The notes under the pieces were generated by a model, which saw nothing but the letters and a program-made list of their open reading frames with translations, made no database searches and had not been told where the DNA came from. Shown piece after piece: positions 54,054 to 64,000 of a DNA stretch of 64,000 nt. The translations under genes and the position numbers were made by a program. The DNA lies in assembly GCA_040954595.2 (NCBI GenBank), contig CM082594.2:6510001-6574000 (forward strand), given 5' to 3'. Position 1 is the first letter of the stretch; every line of letters begins with the position of its first letter. This DNA is from Balanoglossus misakiensis (lineage: Eukaryota; Hemichordata).

Positions 54054-57000
54054 TTGCCGAAGTCAACCTCATTTTCCTAAGATCCAAGACAGTATCCTAT
54101 AATATATGCTCTGATGCTAAAATGACATTTCAAGCGTTGGAAATTGAGATTAAAAAACACCACCCACACAAGCATTCTCGATGACACACATGGAGAAAAT
54201 GAGAACACAGCTTCCGTTGTCAAAGAAAGCATACTTTCATTTTTTGGCACAAACAAAAGAGAAAAATAAGCTGCCTCTCTACATCCGCATGTTTTTACAG
54301 ATGTGCAAATTATGTGCTGACGAACATCGTGACACAAAATGAAAATGTGGGTGTACCGCGCATTTTTGGAAGTTGAGTTTTGCCTGTTGAAGTTTTCATT
54401 GTTCTAGTAACCGAGCAACGGACGTTAATCATGTTTACGCATGTCGCGTTTCATAAATTGCAATCCATTATGTCCTTCATAAAGGTAACATTATTGGACG
54501 AAAACATGTGTACGTGATTACTTAGTTAACAGTACCCTGAAGTGTGATGTATACATACATATACCGGTATACCGGTACATACAAACGCACACACACATCA
54601 TACACACAACACCAAAAACTGAAAATGGGTTAATGATTAACGCGCCTGCGCAACCACAAGTACGACAAGAAAATGTCATGCTAATGGATTTTAGATGTCC
54701 TTGGCGGAAGAAACCATGTAATTGTTGCTATCAGCGTAGATGAAATGTTCTTACGATGACATCGCCTTTCTTAGAAGGTCTGTATCAAAACACTGATCAC
54801 ATGACCCACCTAAACGACTACAGAATGCTAATCCTAATGTGTTTAGAATCACCGTGTAATGCGTACTAATCACAGATGAGAGAGTTTCCAATGGATCGAT
54901 GAGTATCCTTGGAAAGAATCTACCAAGACTGCTCTCCAAGGACTCATGTGGTGAACATGTATCTCCGCATCATCTGTATTTTTAAACCAGCACCATCCAT
55001 CAAACCGCAGGGCACTTGTTATTCTTCCCGAGACGTTTATTACATGCAGGTGACTTATATAAGGGACTCAAAGAAAAGCACGGATTCGTTAAAATGTGGC
55101 GTTTTAAGGTGATATAACGGTGAATAATGCGATGTAAGATAGGGCTGATGAAACAGGGAGATTTTTATCGTCATGGGCATTTCACGACAATAACTTCCTA
55201 CACACAGATAAAAAAGATATGGTTTGGCTGAGTTTGTGTGGCATGGATCACAGAAATCCCACTGAGAAAGACAAGATGCAATAAGAAAAGACATCAGCGT
55301 GTTCTTGGCTGAATGTGTTGAGTTGTCTTGTGACAGCTCTGTGAGCGATGAAAACCCATTTTTCAACCACCTTTGGTTCAGATCGTTAATATTCCTGTGA
55401 TAAAAACATGCCACAATTTACATGTTGATCGAAAAATGCATGAGTGATTTTGAACGTATTGAATAATCTGTATATTAGTAGTATCTTTTGTCCTCTAGAA
55501 AATAGCAACTGTCATCCCCGACAACAGAAACGAATAAGAGCGACAGTTAGATCGAACTGAACCTACAGATAATCAATGTTTCGTGATACAAAAGACAGTG
55601 TAACCTTCAGTTAAATATTCCATGCTCTGTCACATGGTGAAGGCTTGCTTTAGCCTGAGGAAAAGAATTCCCCACCAACTTCTCTATTCAAATTTCAATG
55701 GAAATTCAATGGAATGCCTTTATCAGGAACACTGCTTTATAGGGAACTTATAGTTACTTTAAACACGATGATGTACTGGACAAATTTTCTCGCCCAGAAT
55801 ATGCAATAATTATAGTGTGATTTGACCCCTTAGCGCAAACACGACAATAAACGAAGTTGCAAGGCGAAACATTGAATAAACTGTATAATCGCACATAGTA
55901 TTTACATTTATTAATATTTCATCAACTGAAGGTTCTCTCGGCAACGAATAACATCAGCTGCGTCCGTTGTTGTGGCTATTAATCTCAGAGCAATTTGTAA
56001 ACGACAAATCCAATTATTCCGATCCCATGTGACACAAGCAGTTGTTGCCATCGAAACGCGGCAACTCCACTGACAGTTCCATTCACACACTTTGAAGGCA
56101 CCAAATGTGCTCTGGTAAACTACACGGAAGCGCGGACTTGGCAAATGTTAATGAAAGCAAGATATACATTTTTCTCCCGCTTGGAGAACTGACGAACACG
56201 ACATCGTGAAATACTTTTCCCCGCGAGACTGATACCCCCAGCGTTGTTTCGATTGTCGTGATACCTTAATCACCACGAGAAAACTCCCTTAAGATTTAAA
56301 TTTATCGCGAGGAACTACACGTATGGGTCACTTTACCGCCAACGGCAACAAAAATGGCTACATTTTAGTGAGATAAAAACTACCCACACATTGTTTTGAA
56401 CATGTAATCACGCCCAAACAGTCAAGTCTGTTTCCGAGAAAAAGGACGGTTTCTCCTCCTTCTACAGATGTTGCATCAGCTTAACGGTTCAATACATCTC
56501 ATTCTTACCTATTGTAAATTGAACAAAGTAGGCTTTGTTCAACAAATGAAGTGGGATCATAGGAGCAAAATTCTAAGAATCACATAGCCATATCCTTTCT
56601 ATCCCTTGCAGTCATGTGTACAGTCCAGCGTCTCAGGCATTATTAACATTGTAATCTGCAGACTCTATAGATCGAATTCCATACTACTATCTGATACAAG
56701 TCTGGGTAGATTTATTTCCCATTATCTAATGCAATTTCAAATAAGGAATGACTGATGAAAAATGTGCAGGAAATCTACCCGCAGGCACATCCGTGAAGCC
56801 TTATTTTTTTTACAGAAAAAATGGAAGGCAAAGAGCCTCAAAGGGTGAAGAACCGATATGATTTCATTATTCCCCCCGAGAATATAATTGGGGTGTATGG
56901 AATATTTACAATTCAATATTCGTACGCCATTGGCGTTGTATTAATGGAACAGTGCGGTTATTACTCCCCGTTCCTGATATGTGTCTGACATGCTGTTACA

Positions 57001-60000
57001 TGTCCATCAACCACTTTGACCGAGGTGTTAGAAGGTTTTCACGCGACTCTAACCCCTACAACGTTCAGCAACGTTTTCAGTGAACAACTGCATAAAATAT
57101 ATTACAAAGAAATTAGACCTCTATAGATGTTTGTAGTTTTGCTCCAAGCATTTGCCGCTCGGATACAATTGTCAATGTGGAATTGCACCACACAGTTTTG
57201 GGTAAAACTCCTCAGTATACGAAAGTGAAGGGTTCGTAAAATAGGTCAGTGACCACATTATTTTCAGAAGTGTGCATAAATTTCATTATTTATGCCACAT
57301 TAACTTTCATAAAAATTAAGTAGTTAAATGCCCCGGTAGAGCACAGGCAGTCTTGATTAAAATGATTATTAGCTTAATTACTTTCAATTTGTGAAAAAGA
57401 AGGTCAATTTAAAGTATAGGACATGATTAGCTAATCAAAAGACAAGTACTGGTACAGTACATGAAACAACATAATTTCTCGGGTTCTGCAACAGATTGAT
57501 TCAGTCGCCCACATCGCAAAAAACAAGGAAATGCCATCTTATGAATGTTCATTTATTCTGAAAGCCATTTCCTTTAATGGTGATCAGCAATCCTGATCCA
57601 AGCATCCACCTGACGTCGATTGATACTAGAGTGATATCAACTGTCATGGGTGTAATTCCAGGAGGCATCCGTACTGGAGATCGTCTCATTTTCCCAACAG
57701 AAATAGAGAGAAGTTTAGAATGGCCTGAAATGGCACATTCCATCACAAAACGCTACTATTCACAAACACTGTCTCACGAGGAAAGTATGAAGATTGAGTT
57801 AAACTGTGACAACAGCATTCTAAGAAATATTTGTAACAGCTTACCCCTCTAGAGGATAAATTACGCCATCAAGTGTAAGCGGAACACTGCTCAGTTATCA
57901 GGGGAAATATGTACCCTTATAATCTCAATCTATCTCGTCGGCTCAATTGCTCCCCGACCTCAAATACAGAGTAATCTAATGCCACAAAAGCTGCCTGCTG
58001 AAGCTGTTGGGAAGATCTGAACATTTCCTCAGACACTTTTTTCATCAACTTTCTTTTAAAACGTTTTCCTGTTAATATGTAAATTATTCCCTTTAGAATC
58101 AACTTTGTAAAAACCAGTTGTCTTGTTCACCAATGTTCGTAATACTGTATCAGTTCGTCATTTTCATAAAATCAAATAGCCGCATGACCATCACACTATA
58201 TTCAGCAGTATTGGTGCAGACTGAGAAGATATATGTTACAGTATAATGCCGTCTTGCCTATTAAAATGCAAAACCATGGTCATTGGAATCACAAACACAC
58301 AAAGGATGCAAAAGTAAGCTGTTATAAGACACCATGGTGGAAACAAAGACTTTAATGTAGCTTGGTGTCAACTTGCCGCCATCAAACCCATAAGCAACAT
58401 CAAGCACTTGACTGGTATTAACTTAAAAGTTGATCTGGCACTCTGACACGCATGCCCAGACAATACAATCTTTTCAGAAGCGCAGTTACTTTTACAGCAA
58501 TGAAAGAATGGCTACAAATTTCACGTTGCAGAAAATATGCAATCGCCAGTGTCTGATTGTTCTTAACACTGGTACATTAAAGGTACCTAATAAATAGTAC
58601 ATTGGGGTATCCCAGAATTAATATGACAATGTAAGAACATGTACAACAATTCGAAAATCGTTGCATGCTCAGTCAAAGGGGCATTATTTTCATGAATTTA
58701 CTCCAACTAAAATAAAATCCCCTGCGTCACAGATGAGGCAAGCCAGTTTTATAGTTTAAAGGTACAAAATGAAAGTCAAATGCAAAACCAGAGCAAATGA
58801 CAAAGTGACAACACGTGAAATATTGACACGTTTCGCAATCAGCAAAACATTTGCCATCACATTGGGAGACACGACTTACATGCATGTGAAAGTCATCGAG
58901 GCGCACACCGCCCACGCGTTCAATTTTATCAGCATTTGAAAATGAGTCGAGAAGGACTCCTTTGTTGATTGCAGGGCGCTTAGAATGGAAAAATACAAGT
59001 GGGAAGAATCATCACAGATACTATCTGCCTCAATTTTCCTGGCGAAATGTCATCACGCCGCTCTTTCACATTTTCAATTTACGTGGTATCTGGAATTTGA
59101 CTCGTGGTGTTGAGACAAAATGCTGACGTGATGATTGCGAAAAACTGGGCGAGAAAAATATATGTTTTGAATTCGTGTCGGGGCTCCTGTTCTGAGTAGG
59201 CGTTCTACATCTAATGGAAGCCTTGTGGCCATCAATAATTGTGTTCTCTGAGATACCTCTAATCTTGACCGCTCTAAGCAAAACGGTCGGTCTGGCATTT
59301 TGAAAAGCTCTGCCAAGTCTGATAGAGTTGAGGCCTGCATATTATGTATTGCATGTTTGTAACTAGCTGCGACAGCGTTGATATTGCTTTGGGTATGTGT
59401 CTGTTTGCATTGCCTGAGACTTGATGGTTGGGATGAATTTGTAATCTAACACAGACATCCGATTATTGCCTTCTTTGATTATTGTATGGTTTTGTAGATG
59501 ACACTTTGAAACCACGATGTGCAAAATACAACAACCATGCGTGCTTTGCATAATTATGCCACCTTGTTTAATAACAAGGTGGGGAAGTTTGGCAGCACTT
59601 TCTTCTGAGAGGGCGCTGTGACCCTACACATTCAAGTATGTGAAAAGATGATGTTCTTCTTGGAACTGCTGTCAAATGTTATCAGATGTTCTATATTGTG
59701 TTAATCACTTAATAATTGATACAAGAGGAATCAATTTCTCAGGTTGGATTGTAAAATGTCACAAGTGTTAACGGAGTGCGACTTTAAAGTTTTATGACAT
59801 ATTGATTAGGTCAAAGACAGTGTCCTTTATCAGTTGTGATGTTGGAGATCATTCTCAAGTTGCCATGACTCCTCAAGAGTACAGCCAAATGACCTTCAAG
59901 ATTAGACGGACATGTATTTTACATGTGACACTTACAGACACATTGTCTGTGACGTGATGTGTCATTTGAGTCTGCCTAATTACATTGTACTGATAATTTC

Positions 60001-60090
60001 CCCTATTCTGTCAACAGATCAAGACTTAATAATAATATACGACTTTAGCTTGCGCCTGGAAGTCTGCAAACTGTCTATACATGTATATAT

Positions 60091-60105
60091 ATGTATGTAT
60101 GTATG

Positions 60106-60139
<34 letters not shown>

Positions 60140-60292
60140 TGTATGTATGTATGTATGTATGTATGTATGTATGTATGTATGTATGTATGTATGTATGTAT
60201 GTATGTATGTATGTATGTATGTATGTATGTATGTATGTATGTATGTATGTATGTATGTATGTATGTATGTATGTATGTATGTATGTATGTAT
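60091..60292. repeat. (GTAT)n microsatellite, about 200 bp
   Basis: About 50 GTAT units, nearly uninterrupted except for one TATATAT step near 60107. Because the unit is 4 bp, all three plus frames translate to a Met-Tyr-Val-Cys repeat, which explains the apparent 173-codon open frame at 59912-60433. Confidence 0.95.
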
Positions 60293-62845
60293 CAGCAGAA
60301 CACGTCTAAGAAAGACTTTGAAGATGGCTCTTTAAATGTGAATCTGTTTACTACACAGCTAGGTTACAAAGTGCTGAACACGCCAACACTATCAGATTTC
60401 AAATTGCAAAGAGAGAGAGAGAGATTACTTTAAGATATCATTTGATACATTGTCAAAAATTTAGGACGTCATAACAGAGACTTTAAAATTTAAGTAAAGT
60501 GGGAGTAATCATTATGGATAACTAGAGAATTTGCAAAAATTTGAGTTGCATGAAACCCACTCAATGCGAAATCAGTATGAAACAAGGAATAGGATCTACG
60601 TGTATACGGTTTTCTGAAATGTCAAACGGTCCATTTTGAATGTATCGCGATCGAAAAATTACACTTTACTATTAACCAAAATCGTCAATCTTGCAAATGA
60701 GAGTTTAATGAATGTCGTCAGTGTTTATAAATGTCAACATGTTTTTGTATCTGGAGGCGCAGAGCGTCTGGGTATTCGGCATTAAGTTCAGCCAGCATAT
60801 TACGGCAACAATTGACGCTGGAATTAGTTAGACATCCATTACACCACAATCATTAGGGAAATTGTTACTCGGGGTTATGGCATCGTTTAGGAATTAATAT
60901 GGATCTTAAAAACATCTCCCACTGGCTTACTTTTAAATTCCAACTTTGGATAATCTACCACAATCAGTATTTAGAAGTTTATACACCAAGGATATTTTCA
61001 ATGGATTTATTTGAGATATTCGCTTGCACACCTACGACTCTGATATTAACTCTTCTATGGAATCGAGTTTAATGATGAAACAGGAAATGCAATCAGAAAC
61101 ATGCTGCTCATAATGAGAGACTCGTTGTCAAAATCCTGCAAAGACACGAGTCCCTGTGGAGGAACAAATGCAATATGCAGACAAACCAGTCATTACTGCA
61201 TCTGTACTTTTTATTAAAGAGGCTGATTCCTGTCCTAAAACCTCCCGATGTAGCCAGTAGCGACGTCTGCTCTATTACAGTCTATTAATATTTTGGCAGA
61301 ATTCTTGGAAATCGGCAAGTCTCTGAATGCTACGGCAATTAAGTGCATGGACCTCGAATGGATGTGGATATAAGGACTGCATATAGTCATTTTCTTCAAG
61401 TTTAGCCTAGGGTCAGTCAATGCACTTGGGCCAGTGTACGTCTGAATGTTGCTGACTGTACTCTATTGGATTAAACACGGTGCTCAAAGTGTTCTCATGA
61501 GAGTGATTGATAATGATCTGTCGATTAGCCACTAGCCATTTTATAAATGATGATGAGTAAATTTAATAATGCACATGTATAATTAAAGAATATGTGATAG
61601 TGTATAAGCTAGAAGTAATGTGCATGTATAGAATAAAGTCGCTGTCGTCTTTGAGGGTCATGGACTCGTATCTACGTAAACTGAGTGACCTATAAACAAC
61701 AAATTTCAAGGTTAAACACCTGCACAAATTGTTTCATGGCTTCAGAGCTCTACACAATTCACAGTCATTAAAATTTCACCAAGTTTAGCGTTTTTAAGGT
61801 GACTAATAACATCTGCTGCATAGTCTCAAAGCTACTTCGTTCAAGACAAATGCACTTATTTCGGTTCAAGGTGAAACCGGACTCATGGGGCTGCCGCATT
61901 TACAACTGTGAATTTCACACGCACTTACAGTTAAGTTGATTTATGCCGAGCTAGCTGGCACCTGCTACGAGAAACACGTCCAGTTGAAAAATGTGGCCAT
62001 AACTAAAAATCTACTAAAGTATCTTCAAAAGAAATTTTGATATTTTCACGGGAAATAACCAATCACAATAAAGTTGAAAACACCATCGCTACTTATATAG
62101 AGGGCGCTTTCAGTTTTACAAAGTCTACAGTCCTACACCAATGTCAAATCATTTACGACCTTACTTGTATGAGCTCATCAAAGTCTTCAGTAGAACATCA
62201 GCACAAACTCAGACTGCCAGACGTTATACTCATAGCAAGGGTGGACTGGCTGACTCCACTGTGAAAGTGTCTATTTTTCAGACCTATTTATAATAAGATT
62301 CACTTTTGGTGAAATTATCACATTATGAGTTTTGTTCCTTCTTACCATATTTTTTTCCCACACAGCACTTGTTCCTTTGCACGCTCCAGAAGAAAAGGTC
62401 GCTGAACCTAACATTTACAAGTACACCATCTCAGAATCCTCTGGCAGACGACACCTTGGCAACTCTGAAAAGAAATAAACTGTCACTAGAGGGCGCCATA
62501 GCAAAACCATGACAACACAACTTAAGACGTTCCAGCCACAATGGAGGATGGATGCTTAGCAAATTTTCAAGTTGCTTTCAATATATGGCATCAGTTGTAA
62601 ATAGTGTATAATCATTTCAAGCAGAGGAGCTGTAACGTTTCAGTGACGTTTTATTCTGCAGTATTTTTGTTTTATGAAGTGGACTTTTCTTGTTTTAATT
62701 TTGACATCCACAATCTGACTTTTCAATGCAGTACATTATGAGCACACAAGTTCATTTAGCATTGTCAAGTGATTTTTAGTAGTAGTCTGGCCTATATGTG
62801 TTTTTTTACACACATACACGGTCAGAGGTGGTGAGTTATTATTTA

Positions 62846-62988
62846 AGCAATAAAACACCCCCAGCCATGGTATACCACGAGATTTTGACCAGTTCACGAC
62901 ATATACGCACGAGCGATAGCGAGTGCGTATATGGAGTTGAACTGGTCAAAATCGAGTGGTATACCATGGCTGGGGGTGTTTTATTGCT
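62846..62988. repeat. 143-bp near-perfect palindrome
   Basis: Arms of about 65 bp (62846-62910 and 62923-62988) flank a 12-bp centre, GAGCGATAGCGA. Arms match exactly for their outer 33 bp (AGCAATAAAACACCCCCAGC onward) and differ only around ACGAG/ACTCG and near the inner end. It probably is a foldback or MITE-type element. Confidence 0.9.
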
Positions 62989-62990
62989 AT

Positions 62991-63153
62991 TATATTATGC
63001 CAGTATATTGAAACTGCATAAAACATTTTAAAAAGGCATTTTCTTTGACTATGATATATGACTGTGGTATATGGCTAATATATCACGGTCACGTGTCGTG
63101 TCTCGACCAATCAAATAGCGGGATTTACACCATCAATATACTGGTATAATATA
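62991..63153. mobile_element. 163-bp element with 20-bp terminal inverted repeats
   Basis: The ends TATATTATGCCAGTATATTG and CAATATACTGGTATAATATA are inverted repeats matching at 19 of 20 positions. The interior has no coding capacity and includes a CACGTG-like GGTCACGTGTCGTG. It directly abuts the palindrome at 62846-62988, so the two may be parts of one larger element. Confidence 0.7.
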
Positions 63154-64000
63154 ATGAATGTTTTAGTATGCATCAGGAAGTAGAACAGAAAACTGTATCC
63201 AATTTGTATATTATGACATGTACTTTTGATGTGTATGGCCAAGCAAGTACATGTACATGTACTTTGTGTGAACAGCAAAAAGATTTTGTAAAAACAATAA
63301 AAATTTCAAGCAAATCCGGTTTAATATTTCTTTCTGTTAGAGTGAAGGCAGGTCTGTTTCTATGATTGTCTTGGGTCAGTTTCCCATTTTGGCCATGTTT
63401 GGACTCCTTTGGTTCATTCAAACACGGTCACTACACACATTGATATTGTTGAAGAGACCAGGAATAATTGATGACCTTTGACCTTCACATACGCTCTGAA
63501 CACTCATTGATGATTTTCAGACCACCACACCAGCCAAGGAGAATGGAACAACAAGAACTTCATTATCTATTTTATCATGTTATCACTTTAATGTTTCTTA
63601 AAGACATACAGGAGGTGATTTCTTTTTTAAGAGATGTCCTCTTTATGTCATGCAAAAGTATATTCCAATATAACAAGTTTGAAATTTTCACTGAAAAATT
63701 GAAATGGCAGTATATACATGTATGTACATAATTACTTCAAGTTCACCTTTCATATATAATTCAATCTTATCGTGTTAATATAAAAATTACAGTGCTGGAC
63801 AAGTCTGACGGGAATGGGAAAGGAATGATCATGTATAACTGGAATAAAATTGGCAGAAATAATGCTGAATGATTAAAAGTACAATGTAATAAACTTTATG
63901 ATATAAGCGAGAAACAAAATCCTGACTTTCAAATTGTATGAAGTCCATTCAAAATAACTTGCTTAATTATAAAATCAATAAAAATCACAAAAGATTTCTT

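Larger units (their letters stand above)
51189..64000. other. Downstream 12.8 kb without a supportable gene
   Basis: It begins with the SCG3 3' UTR (a poly-A stretch lies near 51220) and continues as AT-rich unique DNA with microsatellites and small inverted-repeat elements. Several exon-like open frames with plausible splice sites occur on both strands (53578-53706 plus; 58978-58880 minus; about 58075-57917 minus; 62367-62480 plus; 63792-63870 plus), but they do not chain into a consistent gene. I list them under findings only. Confidence 0.5.

Noticed and set aside
55911-56144. Cys- and Trp-containing 77-codon minus-strand frame
   Set aside because: It looks like a small secreted domain at first sight, but has no signal peptide, no splice context and no known Cys spacing.
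59912-60433. 173-codon plus-strand open frame, the longest on the plus strand
   Set aside because: Most of it is the (GTAT)n microsatellite, which gives a Met-Tyr-Val-Cys repeat in all three frames.
62367-62480. Terminal-exon-like plus-strand segment after cccacacag
   Set aside because: It is open for 37 codons to a TAA, but I found no upstream exon with the required phase.
63792-63870. Terminal-exon-like plus-strand segment followed by AATAAA near 63889
   Set aside because: It is only 26 codons, with no upstream partner exon in the window.

Overview
The window is animal nuclear DNA. Genes are split into many short exons joined by canonical GT-AG introns, intergenic DNA is AT-rich and full of microsatellites and small inverted-repeat elements, and every recognisable protein is a metazoan type. 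Abundant ACATGTA-like sequence, the repeat style and the gene set suggest a marine invertebrate deuterostome, perhaps an enteropneust hemichordate or a lancelet. That assignment is an inference.

Layout. Two neighbouring minus-strand genes (1.6-2.3 kb and 4.4-5.0 kb) encode small proteins with a complexin central helix and a C-terminal CaaX box, like vertebrate complexin 3/4. Divergent to them, 5.69-11.06 kb on the plus strand holds a complete 13-exon PRPF3 gene (U4/U6 snRNP protein Prp3). Tail to tail with it is a complete 8-exon KTI12 gene (13.9 to 11.65 kb, minus), followed upstream by an unrecognised 3-exon gene for a two-helix membrane protein (16.1 to 14.8 kb, minus) and a weaker spliced gene candidate (17.25 to 16.48 kb, minus).

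From 17.5 to 24.8 kb lies an array of about 80 copies of an 88-bp satellite, broken by a 100-N assembly gap and bounded by divergent half-units in opposite orientation. From about 27.1 to 51.2 kb an 11-exon plus-strand gene encodes a 455-residue secreted acidic protein. I identify it as secretogranin III (SCG3) from several conserved helical motifs in the same order as the vertebrate protein. Its promoter and first three introns are unusually rich in the cAMP response element TGACGTCA. From 51.2 kb to the end I see no gene I can support, only microsatellites, palindromic elements and a few ambiguous exon-like frames.

How the genes relate. PRPF3 and KTI12 are housekeeping genes (splicing; Elongator and tRNA modification). 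The complexin pair acts on SNARE-driven vesicle fusion and SCG3 on secretory-granule formation, so the window links two parts of regulated secretion. Whether that linkage means anything is open.
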